Shown in pieces: positions 40,301 to 52,546 of a stretch of 64,000 bases of DNA (positions are counted from its first letter, which is position 1; every line of letters begins with the position of its first letter). Source of the DNA: Glossina fuscipes (lineage: Eukaryota > Arthropoda > Insecta > Diptera > Glossinidae); NCBI RefSeq assembly GCF_014805625.2, contig NW_023998455.1, forward strand, positions 2,803,170 through 2,867,169. The letters run 5' to 3'. The translations under genes were made by a program, and so were the position numbers. The notes below the pieces were generated by a model. That model did not search any database, was not told the DNA's origin, and saw only the letters and a list, made by a program, of their open reading frames with translations.

Positions 40301-40879
40301 GACCTTATAGGCGCATGCTCAATACATCGAATTCGGAATAGGTGTCAGTGAAAATAATTTTCTGACTTGTTAACACATCATAACGAAAATTTAGCCAAAA
40401 TACCAATTTAATGCATGTGTTTAATACGCGAACTTTGGGCAACATTTCTCCATTTCATGAATTGTAACTTTTTGGAGGCCTTCAACTAATATTCTTTTAA
40501 ATGCCCAACATTAAATTATAGTAGACGAAGTGGCATAGGGTATCTAAGATTCGTCTTAGCCTGTTTAATTCAACAAAGTCGCAAAACCTAATGTCGCATT
40601 ACCTATGCGGATATTTTAACGCATCTGTTAACCTGCTTTTTAATATCAATAACACATAGCAATGGCCGTCTATTGTAAGGCAAAACAGAAACGGAACGAA
40701 AGACTGAACGACGCAATATAATGCACTAGCTAGAATGCGGTAAAGCTTGCTGCATTCAACTATATAAAGAGCAGCATGTCAGACAGATGAAAACATTATA
40801 GTCAAGCTAGGCCCACTACTAAATATCATACACCGCATCGTCTAACACAATTCTTACGTTTGCTATAAAAGCCAAAAAT
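40301..40879. other. spacer, no gene seen
   Basis: Nothing recognised. Confidence 0.4.
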
Positions 40880-41290
40880 TAAATCCTCAAGCATTTGCCT
40901 TGCGGGGTATATTAAGTTAGTGCGCACGTATGTAATACCCACAATGGCTTAAGATAGACCCACCGTTTGCTATACAGATCGATTCGGAAAATGATTCTAA
41001 GCCTGTCTGTCCGTCTATACGTCTGATGTTGGTCCATGTATTGTTGAGCAATTTTTGAAATATTTTGATAAAATTTGATACACAGGTGTACTTTAACCCA
41101 AGGCCAAGATACTATTGAAAATGGTTCATATCTTTTTCGACCACTGCCCATACAACGGCCTATTTTGAAAAGCCGTTATAAAGAAAAGAATTGCAATTTT
41201 CTGGGGAGATTTCTTGAATCTTTGCTCATACAATCGTGCCTACAAAAACTGAATCTTTTTGTGTTAAAAATTCGGACCACGTAAGTCGTT
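40880..41290 (-). repeat. dispersed repeat, copy 4, inverted
   Basis: Read on the minus strand it gives ACGGCTTTTCAAAATAGGC, GTGGTCGAAAAAGA, CATCAGACGTATAGACGGAC and CGAATCGATCTGTATAGC, the same order as the plus-strand copies at 20.6 and 29.5 kb. Confidence 0.7.
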
Positions 41291-41399
41291 TTTATACCAA
41301 CGTATACCAACGCCCATAAGGATTCCTATTCGACCCCTATGCGAGCTTTGCATGAAAATAATTTGTAACTTTTAGTGTATTATTATCAAAGGGGGTATT

Positions 41400-41530
41400 A
41401 GGTGATGCGGAGTAGGGCATCCAATAGTTGGCTTCGCCCAACCGTAATAACTTTAGTTGTTTACACGCAAAGCGGCGTAGGGTATCCAATAGTTGGCTTC
41501 GCCCAACCGTAATATCTTTAGGTATTTAAG
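41400..41530 (+). repeat. 65-bp direct tandem repeat with hairpin
   Basis: TCCAATAGTTGGCTTCGCCC then AACCGTAATA occurs at about 41420 and again 65 bp later. Each unit holds the small hairpin GTTGG-CTTCGC-CCAAC. Confidence 0.85.
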
Positions 41531-44500
41531 TAGAAGTTTATAAGCGAAGGCGGGGCAAAGTTCGTGCCTAAATTTCCATGTAGGATGCAGAAGAGGAAGA
41601 GAATGATTATGGGCGACTATGGAGGACTGTGGAACTGGACGACTTGTAGGACTATCGATAGAGTTGATTCTATTAAGAACTAAACCATACCCGAAATTCT
41701 ATCTCTGAATGGCAGCTATGTAGTTGATCTCATATCCAGCGTGCCAAAATGACATTCGTAAACAATTGTGGCTGTGTTCCGAAATAAAAGTGCTACCTTT
41801 GCTATCCATTGACATGCTGACGCCAGAGAAGCAGTTATTAAACTTTGCATAAATAATAATCCATAGTAGAGAAAACCATTTGGCCGACTGCACCCGCTGT
41901 GCACTCACTTGTACTCCTCTATTTGTATTAGAATTTCTTTGACTTTATCTTCAAATAAAAAAATATATATAGACGATGTATGGTTTATATGATGTATGTC
42001 AAATAAAAGAAATTTCGTTTTATTTTGCAATCACCCAATTGCACTCAGGCATTACAAAACTCGACGAAGACTGATAAATAATTAATTTCTTGATTTTTAT
42101 TCTTTGTTCTCTTTCTTTGTTTTTTTTTTCATATATATAAATATATATGCCGATAGAGTAATAGTATCTTTGAAAATGTCTCGTTAGCTTTTATTACATA
42201 TTTCTGTCGGCTTTAAAATTATAGCCTAGTAAAGGTTTTTGTTGTTGTTGTAGTTGTTATTATTGCCATTTATCTTATTCGCTACTATTCTCTATAACTT
42301 CATATGCCATTAGCATTGCATTTTAGATTATTACTAACGACCAGCTTTGGTTAAACCTACTCGTCGTCGTTAACATACAAAAAAAAATAAATATATGTGG
42401 CCACGAAAGAATTTCTCATAATTCAATACTAAAACAAAAACATAAACACACATACGCACGTATATAACTAGACACTTGTTTATCTATTTATTGTCTGTAC
42501 CTATTTCCTCATACCTACACATTAATAAAATAAATGCTCGTATATGTGAATATAGATGGGCTTTGCTAACGGTACACCGGCTTAATTGCCGATTCTCAGG
42601 TGAGATATATCTCCACAAGTCGTTCTTCTAGTGGTTTTATGTGTTATGCTTAATATTAAACAATTTGTTACGTGATAAGTTCGGATATCAGTGTGTAGTG
42701 TGTGTGTGTGTGTGTGTGTATGTAATAACAAAAGATTTCTCTAAAATCATTTTAAATTTTACAAATTAGTTTATTGCGTCTCTCTCTCTCTCTCTCTCTG
42801 TAAAGCTATCTCTACACCACCTCCTCTAAAGTGCTATAGCTGTAGAAAAATAACAGCAACAACAACAACAACAACAATAATAATATTAACAAAATCGTAT
42901 AAACCGAAATTTTTATAAGTATAAATTTTATATTCTTCTTCTTTTTCTTCTTTCTACTAAAACTAAATCTTTAGTTGTCGTTGCCTTTATCATTGTTGTT
43001 GTTGTTGTTGCTGTCGTGCATTGTTATATTATTATGTGAGAATTGTCATTTTGCACTTTGAATTATTGCAACATGTATAAGCTTGCATTTGCAAGCATTA
43101 AATAAAACTATCATCATACTCTGCGCTTCATGTTAATGAATTAACAAACGAAAAATACAAAATAAAAAAAAAAAAAGGAAAAAAGTTGTTTAAGTTTATT
43201 GCACTATGTGAACTGCAGTGAAAGTCGTCTTCTCCTCACTCGGCCAACTGATACCAAATATAAAATTTTCTTGCCATTTTTTTTTTCTTTTCAAGATGTT
43301 GTTGTTGCTTTCATATTTATTACTTATTTTGCTAATGAAACGCTTTAGAAAATGCTTGTGTAATGTGTTTTTTTTTTCTTATATTCATTTTTTCCCAAAT
43401 TTTTTTACACTAACAAAGTGAATTTTTTTTTTCTTTTAAGGAAATTTTATTCAGATATATTAGCCTGCAAAATTGTTATATACACATATATATTTTGCTA
43501 TTTTAATTTATTTTGTTAAAGTTTACCGGTGTAGCGTTCGAGAAGCGTTGCTGTTTAGAGCGTGTTTAAGACTGATCTCTAAAACAGGTGGTAAGCAATA
43601 GAAGATCTTCTTTTCGTTTTTTTTTCTCTTTTTTTTTTTTTTTTCTTCCTTGCTTCATGTTTGTATCTCGTCTACATCTCATTTAGTTGAGTTAGTTGGA
43701 ATTCAGTTTCATTGATTCGATGGTAAGTCGTTTTTAATCCGCCATAAAAATATGAAGATGATTGAAGTCGAATATAAATTTATATATTTATATATGTATA
43801 TATATAATCGCATTAGCAATGATCATGATTATTAATAAAAAGAAAAAAAAGTTGCAAACATTTCCTTATTGTCCGTTTAATGAATAAAATGTATTTTAAA
43901 AAAAAACAGTGGACCTGAGATAGAGATAGAAATAGAGAAAAAAAAAAAAAAAAAAAAAAAATCCATGTAATGGCTACATTAAAGTTGCCAGCACGAAATA
44001 TTCCATAAAAATTATTGCATATGCTGAAAATATAAAAAGGCTATCTAACGATATCGAATTTTGCTTTTTTCCAAAGTTAGACGCTCAGCAAACAAAACCG
44101 GATGAAAGCTCCTCCACTAAAGACAAAAATAATAAAGCTATAAAAGAAAACGCATCAGAAAGTGGCCACCAAGTAGTAAAAACAAATGGAATTATATTCG
44201 TTCTTGACCGAATCTTCTATACCCATCACTGTTAGTCTATAAAAAGACAAAAAAAGTCAAAGAACTAAATATTCATGCTGTCTAATATGGAGCGGGCGCG
44301 ATTGATTATTTCAATTTTCAAAATGACAGTTCTTGTCGCATACGCATGTGGGCTTGAAAGGTTCAAGTCACTTCCAAATTCTTTTGCCAAATTTGTAGGC
44401 GATATCTTCATATTCGCTAACGTTTACCACACACACTACACAGTTGCGCAAAAAGATAGGTGGTCACACGAACCCACGACATATTTACGTACATCCCAAA

Positions 44501-45051
44501 TTTGAAACTGATGAAGAATTTGTATACATTGAGGTTTTTGGAGCTTGTTTATGCGCCTTATAATGGTATTGAAAAAAAAAATAAATAAATTTTGATATAC
44601 TGTAATATTGGGTAGGCGTGGTCAATTTTTTTTCCATTTTTCTACACGTGCTACAGCATCGCCCATAGAATATGCTGTTGCATCGATCTCAATATTATTC
44701 CCCACTACAACTAACTGCTCCCCATCAACGAAATGAGGGCACAATTCTGCATTTTTAAAAATTATAATTCTCCAAGGGGAAGAAAGAGTACAATAATGCT
44801 TCACCTGATTGCTTCAACATATTCTCAATTTCAATCGCATTTTTCGCTGAATAAATACTCATGGGAAGTAACAAATTTATATATATGTATACATCGAAGC
44901 GTCAAAAACAGTCATCCCATGTTTTTCCGCCAAAGAATTGATGCTCTCAGCGGATGAAGTATGGGGTGTTGTAGCGTCGTGAAGAAAAACAATATTTTTT
45001 CGGTTCGCCAATCCTGAATCCTTTTGCCGTAACCATTATTATATTGCAAAA
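41531..45051. other. 3.5-kb spacer with simple repeats
   Basis: Simple repeats: (GT)n 42691-42720, (CT)n about 42779-42800, CAA/TTG-type trinucleotides near 42860 and 42995, poly(A) about 43940-43960. The minus strand at 44640-44804 has a 55-codon open stretch (GEQLVVVGNNIEIDATAYS) that I cannot assign; it may belong to the broken gene just beyond. Confidence 0.45.
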
Positions 45052-45545
45052 TTATTTGCCTACACCAAGATTGCGTGCCTGCAACAACGTCACGTTTGCC
45101 ATTATAAAACTAATGTCATCAATATGAAACAGTTTACTTTCACCTCTCGGTACAACATTCATACTTATGTTAAAAGTTTGATCGGGTTTTTGCGGTAATT
45201 TATCTGCTTTAGTTTCCGATGCGTTGACATCCATTTAACTAAAACGTTTTCAATTCAATCAGATTTTTATGACCTTTCTTTCGATTCGCTGGTATATCTA
45301 TCGATCGGCTTTCTTATAATGAAGTATTGCCTTTATTCATGAAGCAAAACGCAAAACCTTTAATCCCTAACCAATAATTTTTCACTCTGCGATTAGCATG
45401 CAATACAAAATCATAACGTTCGCCACCGTGGAACATAATCTGTTGGACTTTTAAAGGTTCGATATCATTACCATTACTAGCTATCACCAATAGATCATGT
45501 TAATCTATACTTAAAGAAACCGGACAATTTGTTACGCCATTGAAT
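45052..45545 (-). pseudogene. multicopper oxidase (laccase) fragment, broken
   Basis: Minus-strand translation gives NCPVSLSID, a stop, then HDLLVIASNGNDIEPLKVQQ, IMFHGGERYDFVLHANRRVK and NYWLGIKGFAFC, matching the second cupredoxin domain of insect laccase-like oxidases (family pattern GERYDFVL-x-A-x-x-x-x-NYW-x-x-x-KG). After further stops comes KLPQKPDQTFNISMN and FHIDDISF, the next conserved stretch of the same family. Frames are interrupted by several stops and the flanking domains (including the copper-ligand HxH and HCH motifs) are absent, so it is a pseudogene piece. The adjacent plus-strand transposase-like sequence may have split it. Confidence 0.7.
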
Positions 45546-45551
45546 ATTACA

Positions 45552-47433
45552 CGAAAACGACAGCGTCGTCTTTGCTTGACAGCAAAGCGAGAGAAGACAG
45601 AGTGGCAGGGGAAGAAAGAGAGGACGATGTAGAACAAATAGAAGACAGAATACCAGGGGAAGAAAGAGAGAACGAGGTAGAACAAATAGAAGATGTACGA
45701 ATGACAGACGATGTAAGTAGAGCGCCATGTGTACGTAGGCTAGTAAATAAGTACCTAATAAGCCCGCATCTTTCCGCGGACGAACATGACACCAGCGGCC
45801 CGTCAACATCGGCCTATGCTAGCCTTTGGGAGCAGTTAGAGATGGTTGAAGCGGAAAGAGAGAAATTGAAGCGACGGCTAGCGAGATATGAAGGCCAGGA
45901 GGTACAACCGAAAGCTGACAACGTGGTGCTGGATGTGCAGACGAGAGGCCGTAAACAAATTGAGTCCGCTCGAAAAGATTGTGCAACTCAGCTTTAACGA
46001 GGTCTTCACAGACAATGCAGTGGTTTATTCGCGAGCGAACGTTGCATTAAGTGGTTGAAATTACCTCGACGAAACCAAGAAATTCCCGTTCGCCTGCAAA
46101 AAGGTACTCGTGTTCGCTGTAAGGAGCCTGGCGACGCCGTTCAACATGGTTTTAAGCTACCATCCCTGCACAAAACCAAATTTAATATCGAATAAACTAA
46201 TTGACAATCTACACCTTGCAAAAGAAGTTGGTTTCGAAGTCCGAGCGGTAGTATGCGACCGGAATACCGCATATAAAAAAGCTGTAAACGCATTAACGGC
46301 TGTAGTCGTTTTAATACACGATTACCTGCACCTCATCGGAACATATAGGAGATGAAAAAAAGGACAAAAAAAAAACGACTTCGCCACAATTAGTGAAGTT
46401 GTACAAACAAATGGAAACCACTATTAAATTTTGGGCCCAACGAGGAGCCGTTTTAACGATATCATCATCACGGCGAAGCGATCCAATTCTTTAATGAGGC
46501 CATGCCAGCCGTCCTGCGAGCGGCCATCAACGAAAATGATTCCTGCAAGTCCCCGAAAAGGCGCAGCGGACGTGCGACTTATTCGAGTTGGTAACGAATT
46601 TCACCACTGTTTTCCATAGGAGCTCCGTAACGGCTTAAAATGTGAAGGAGCTCAACTTCAAACTTCAAAAAATTAACACATGCCTGTCAAACGAATTTAA
46701 AAAGGACGGCCTTACCATTGCTACAGAAGAAGCAAGCATTAATTTCATAAAAGTAATTGAAGAATTAACAAAGGCTTACCCTGACACAAGTTTCGCCTCA
46801 TGCAGGGAAAGACAAGAAAAGGACCAGACGAGGCAACGAAATCATGCAATTATGCAAACGGCTGCAGCACTTGCATGCCTTTAAACTTCAGAATGGATAC
46901 AATATAATGAACGATTACACATTAATCGATGATATGAGTTATAAAATTGTGGAAGAGCCTGAAGAAGACTTCTCACGGTACGGGCTCGGCGGAGAGCAGT
47001 TTACAGACCGCCGCAAGAGGCAACTAAAATACCACGAAGTTAGATACATGCGACTGTACACAGCCTTCGAGACATGACGGAAGACAGCGGCAACTTTTAC
47101 GAGGGGGTGATAGGTCAAAAAACTGCGAAAGACCCCATAAATAACATTGTAATAACAACCAAACATATTAATCCAGCGTTGCTGAAAGCAGAGGGGTTCG
47201 TAGTATTCGAGGAAGCGGCTGAACTCTTCCACTCAGCGATGGAACAGAAAATGATGGAAAAGAACATCTGCAAACGCATACAGGCTACCGTGGTGGAGCG
47301 AATTGCCTTTTTGAATACAGCCGGATCGTGCGGGAACGGCATGGTTTATAGAAGAAACTTTCTCAGATTAATACTGTTCCTGCTATTAAAATCGAAAAAC
47401 ATCAGGGAGCCCATTGATGAGAACGTGTCTTAG
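45552..47433 (+). mobile_element. broken P-element/THAP9-like transposase
   Basis: A series of plus-strand frames joined only by frameshifts and stops. The first (45572-45997) holds an acidic 16-residue duplication (RVAGEEREDDVEQIED and RIPGEERENEVEQIED), then a predicted coiled coil (WEQLEMVEAEREKLKRRLA). The next parts read VLVFAVRSLATPFNMVLSYH, LAKEVGFEVRAVVCDRNTAY and HDYLHLIGTYRR, resembling the P-element/THAP9 block V-x-x-x-x-CD-x-x-x-x-N..H-x-x-H-L-I/L. Later frames (46642-46884 and 47074-47433) probably form the C-terminal region but I cannot align them. No THAP zinc-finger domain and no inverted repeats are seen. Assignment to the P superfamily is by pattern only; another DNA transposon is possible. 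Confidence 0.45.
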
Positions 47434-48214
47434 TACTAAGATAATTCAAATGTTTTGTCAACATATTTAAAAACTTCTTAATAACGTTCTTTCTTTCTTT
47501 TTAGATTAAAGATTTCTCTCATTTGTAAAAAATTAGCTGCAAAGAAGAATATAAACAGCTGTTACAAAATGAATTATTAATTCCGAAATTTAAAAAAAAC
47601 TAAATGTGTCCGAAAGTTCATTTGTGAATTGTGAAGAAAAACAATAAAAAAATATTTGGTAAAAGCAAGCAGAATTTTTTTTTAAATATCAAGCTATATT
47701 GAGATAACTATAGTCTAACACAAATTCCACATAATTTTCTATTCATTTCATTTTCCATTATCGTTATTGTTTACCATATATATTTTTACCTGCTTATATT
47801 ATTACCCGCCTGTATTGTAAGATTTTTTTATTAATTAATTCCTGTAGTTAAGTGATATACGTGTAAGCAGTTCCAGCAGGCACCCACTCTCACCGCAGCC
47901 ACCACGGTTTCTGATGTAAACGTATTGGTTTTTTATATTTATGTTGATATCTTTATTCTTTAATCGCCTTGACAAATTAAAAATATCTGCCTATTTTTTG
48001 GTGGTGGATATAAATAAAAATAACTAAAATTGAGCAGTGTTGTATTTATTATCGAAAATATATGTTCGTTCGAATTTCTGCTTATTATCCCTATCGATCG
48101 TTTTGTGGGGAGAGAAATTCATAACCTACGGCAACACTAACAATAGTGAGAACTGAGGTGTATGAATAGAAAATAAAAACATTTTTTCATAATTTCTAAA
48201 AAGTTACAAAAAAA
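47434..48214. other. spacer upstream of SARNP gene
   Basis: AT-rich, no gene seen. Contains CCCTATCGATCG near 48090, partly like the DRE promoter element (TATCGATA), about 120 bp before the ATG. Confidence 0.4.
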
Positions 48215-49275
48215 ATGCCTGCACTTGACGTAAACGCTATGAAGGTGAGCGTAATTATATTGAAAGACAAGAATTTACCCATTTTTATCCTTGTGAATTG
48301 TTGAAATTTTTTTTGTAGGTGGCAGATCTTAAACGAGAACTGAAGATACGCGGCCTTTCCATAAGTGGTAATAAAACTGAATTGCAAGAGCGTTTGCAAG
48401 CGGCAATTGAAGGTGATCCATTATTAGAAGATTCGGCAATTTCTGGCGAGGACTTACTAGACGAAGATGCAGTGTTATCGGATGAAAATGACTTATTGCA
48501 AAGCCCTACAGCTGTATTGCCTACATTATTACCGAAATCGTCAATAGATAGTAAGAATATTAGCGGGGCGGCGGAAGATGATTTGTTGGAGTCATCATGT
48601 CAAAATTTCAAAAAAATTGTATTAAAACGTAAAAATTCAATTACGACGAATCCAACAACAGAATCAACAGAAACAAAAGTATCAACGTTAACAACACATA
48701 AAGAAAATAGTGAGCATTCGGTAAATAAAGTTATGAAAATGAGCGAACGTAATCCCATAACAATGATTAGCGCGAATAATAAAAAGGGTAATGACAATAA
48801 AATAATTAAAAAAGTTGGAGAACTTAGTATGCAAGAGCGTTTAGAGCTGCGTGCTAAGAAATTTGGCATAAATGTATCAACAGCGGAGGACACTGGCACT
48901 TCAAAGGATGTCGAAATTCAAGGCACAAAACGAGTGACGACAATTGCTAGCAAACCGGCCGTAGTTAACGATGAGAAGCAATTAGAAATATTAAAGAAAA
49001 GGGCAGAGCGTTTCGGTTGCGTTATATCAACAAATCTTGCTAAAGTTGATGCTGAAGAAAAACTATTAAAACGTAAAGAGCGCTTTGGTGCCGAAACAAT
49101 TATTGCGGACGCTAAAGCTAAGACTACAAATATTAACAATATTACGAAAGATGAATGGGCTGAAAGAGCACGCAAACGCATGGAACGTTTCAAAACAAAT
49201 GCATCTACTAATAATAATGTGACTAATATCAATGTCACAACAGCTTCGACAACAGCCGCAGCTGCTAGCAATTGA
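48215..49275 (+). CDS. SARNP / CIP29 / Tho1 homologue (SAP-domain protein)
   Basis: Nuclear RNA- and DNA-binding protein that associates with the TREX mRNA-export complex (UAP56 and Aly partners). Two exons: 48215-48244 (MPALDVNAMK) and 48319-49275, joined in phase 0, 328 aa. The SAP domain lies at about residues 8-45 (MKVADLKRELKIRGLSISGN then KTELQERLQAAI). A long acidic and Ser/Thr-rich linker follows. The C-terminal half has the repeated family motif KR-x-(E/K)RFG: MQERLELRAKKFG, ILKKRAERFG, LLKRKERFG and RARKRMERF. These repeats bind the UAP56 helicase in the yeast and human proteins. It ends in an Asn/Thr/Ala-rich tail. The tiny first exon is supported by good donor (AAG|GTGAGC) and acceptor sites. 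Confidence 0.93.
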
Positions 49276-51626
49276 AAATGCACCCGCTTTGAAAAATTAT
49301 ATAAATTGCTGTCCTTCTATTTTCATCCTTATAGTTATAACGGACTAATGTGTTTTAATTTGTATTCTACTTTTTTCAATTTTTTTTTTTTGATCATTTA
49401 ACTAAAATAATATTATTGAAAAGATATTGTTGTGTTACGGTTACGATTATAATTTTTGGAGTGGGAGATAGATGAGAGTAGTCCAATGGCAATTTAAACA
49501 GGTACGTTTCTCTGCAGACGAGAAGTTCGAAATGGAAGTCATTTGAAATATATATGTCAATGCTTTTCATTGGTAGCTTTGCTTACGCATGTCTCAATTG
49601 AATTTCTCTCCGAGCATCTAACCCAGGAAGACGTCAATAATTGAAATTACTACTAAACCGGCTTCGGCTATGTTACATTTTAGGACTCTTATCGCAGGCG
49701 TAGAACAATCCATCCGTTTGCAAGTGTCAGGTGGCAGCTTCAAATTCTTTTGGTTATTTTAATAGCGGAGATCAGTAATAATGCTGGCCTCGTTGCAGTT
49801 TGCAAAGCAACTGTACCAAGCGAATGCGGTTTAGGCAAAAATCGGCCCCATCTGACAAATCGGCATCGCCGGGACCCCTTAGGTTGGTAAACTGGTTTGG
49901 CGATGACGTAATGTTCCGCCAAACGTATTGAAAAATAGCTTTAGCTTATTAAAACACTGCGTACGCTGAATATTCCATCTCCTTGAAAGTAAAAACGTCT
50001 CTTTTCTTTCGGATTCTTGTCAATAGGATCGGTAACATTATAAAACTATAGTTTTTTCACTTGTTTTTAACTTATGCCAATCATTTATAAAAATAACTGT
50101 AACAAGGTCATATCTGGTGTTAACTTTTTAGCGCAGAAGGAAAAAAATTGTCAAGGGGGACTCAGGTGGCGCTTGTTCTTTTTCTCAATGTATAGTGCAT
50201 TGCCGACGGGCATATTGAATTAGTTTGTGAGTTTATAACACGTATTGTAGATTATATTTGCTTAATGTCTATGGCTGGATCAATTTGCCCCCCTTTGAGA
50301 AGTCTATCTACACCTTTTGTATTGAAATATGAAAGTGTTACCAAATTTTTTTTCATATTACTCGCCCTTTTTGTCGAGCTTTGATCAAAAATATACGAGA
50401 ACGATGCACGAGCCAACCTCCACACCATCTTGCATCACGTTCAGAGTCTCATATTCTCATCAGATTTAACAGAAATTTAGGGTCGCTTACAAAAATTAAT
50501 AACCTTCGTCATCTTAAATCTTTTACGTACCTGATATATGAGGCCGTTTATAAAAAGCTATTCATTTCCACTAAATTTTAAAAATCCTATCTTTTTTTCA
50601 AATACTTTGTTAATACAATTTTCATGCGGCATTCAAGGATCAGCCAAGTTGAAACCAAAGATTTTTCCACAATAATCGGAAAGTCATATATAAAGTGATT
50701 CTGGTCTGATCATTGAAAACATGTTTTTTTTGAAGCTTCATCTGATGAAGTGATGAACACAAAAAAAAAAACCACCAAGAGTTGGTCCGACGCTTGAATA
50801 TTTGCAAACGCAATTTCGCTGAAGAATAGGGAGTATGGAGACGAAGAAAAATGTGCTTTCGCCGTTAAGAGGCAGTAGTATAAAAGTAAGGGAATTCTGT
50901 TCAAATTTTCACGATGTGATATGATAATACGATTTATTTCTAGCGAACGTAATCCGAGCGCCCATCTTGCAATCACATATCGTGGACAAGGTAGAAGTTA
51001 ATGTTGACGAATACCACGCGGTCCCATATGAGTACAATTTCTTTTTGTACGCTATCTGATATTTGGCACGAAACTATATTATGTTTGCACGTTACAACCG
51101 AGCCTTGAGACCTACTGTACCGAACGATGATCTAAGCGTCAATCTTATTTTCTTATGTTCGACATATTACCCGACATTTTGATGGAAGTTAGTACACTAA
51201 AAGTGTTTGAGACAAAAGACGAGATCTATTGGCAATTGAATTCAGATCAGACCAATGTTTTGTTCACTTACCACATAAAGTATTATCTTGAAAACTTATT
51301 ATATGAATAATTCCAGTGTGGTGTAGTGCATTCAAGTGTGGATCATGTCCCACTGGTGTTTTCACATTATGATTTTTATTTGAGTTAATGACTGAAGCGG
51401 CTCCGTACATCTATCTGCATAGTTTGGGGCAAATGTAGAATTCTCAATATCCGTTAACCTTCATCGTAATTTAAATATGTTACTCTTCGTTCGTACGACG
51501 GAAAAATATTTTGTTCGTTGTAAGAGGAATGAATACCGTATAGACAATTCTTTAAAATTTTTACTCGTTATAGCGAGGCAGTTATGCACCGCTACTAAGC
51601 TTGCTCGAGTGGGAGCCGTACATATT
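49276..51626. other. 2.3-kb spacer, no gene seen
   Basis: A minus-strand frame at 49740-49922 (VYQPKGSRRCRFVRWGRF) is GC-richer than its surroundings and might be transposon debris, but I cannot name it. Nothing else seen. Confidence 0.4.
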
Positions 51627-51933
51627 AGGGTTCGGCAACCTTTTTTGGCCACCAGTCAAAATCAATTAAAATATGCGTTTTAAAGAGACATTTGGTTTGG
51701 TGATAAATACATAAACACTTGTATGTATACGATCCATGGGTCATCGAACTAAAATTTTGTTCTTGGCTTTGTAACTATTTTCAAATTGGTTTATTCTCAA
51801 AATGTTCGTTTAATGTGTGCGCTTTATAATATATTTTTATTTATTACGCGTTATTTTCGGAACTAAACTGGGTCGCTTGACATTATAAAATGGATCAAGC
51901 GATAACTCACGAGTCATACGTTGCCGACCCCTG
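51627..51933. mobile_element. hAT-like MITE, copy 2
   Basis: Begins AGGGTTCGGCAACC and ends GTTGCCGACCCCTG, imperfect terminal inverted repeats of hAT type. Internal words (AGTCAAAATCAA, TTTCGGAACTAAACT) are shared with 34539-34794. No matching 8-bp target duplication is obvious (TACATATT versus TCTTGATT). Confidence 0.65.
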
Positions 51934-52546
51934 TCTTGATTTTCATGACAAAATTCCATTTTCGTCGTCTTAATTCGACACTTTACTTCTTCTTCTTATT
52001 CTTGTGTTATTCAGCAAATTCAACAAGCGAAACACTTACTATTATTATTTGCTCGCTAATGTCGTTATACTTCATTTGTTGTTTTATAAATTGAATTTTT
52101 TAAATTAATTCCGTTCAAATCCATTCCGATACATCATTAGTCAATTTACTTTTTTTATCGTTTATTTTAAAACGTATGTTTTTTTTTCGCTAAAACTACT
52201 ACATGTGTTATGATATTTTACTCAAATGTCGGTAGATAATGCATATAATAAAAATGCTATTATATGTGTGATTTACTTATAAAGGTTGCGGCGTTCGACG
52301 ATTACCTTTTGTCGTTTTCAATTTAAATATATTCTAAAACCATTTATATATATATATATATATATATATAAGGTGGTATCAATGAATGATCTCTTTTAAG
52401 ATTCGTTTTTCATCTTCTTCACGTAGTACGTAAATCTCTAAATTTAATAATATAAGTTGCAATTTAACGAAATGAAAGACGAATTCTCGGAGAAATTATT
52501 GTTAAAGTGTAAAATAAAGTGAGAAAAAGAAAAAACATTAAACATT
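51934..52546. other. spacer downstream of rump
   Basis: (TA)n at about 52345-52370. Probably includes the rump 3' untranslated region. Confidence 0.5.

Noticed and set aside
42691..42800. (GT)n and (CT)n runs as possible regulatory GAGA sites
   Set aside because: Simple repeats far from any gene start; no supporting context.
44622..44804. Minus-strand frame with GEQLVVVGNNIEIDATAYS as part of the laccase pseudogene
   Set aside because: I could not match it to any laccase segment, so it is only mentioned in the spacer entry.
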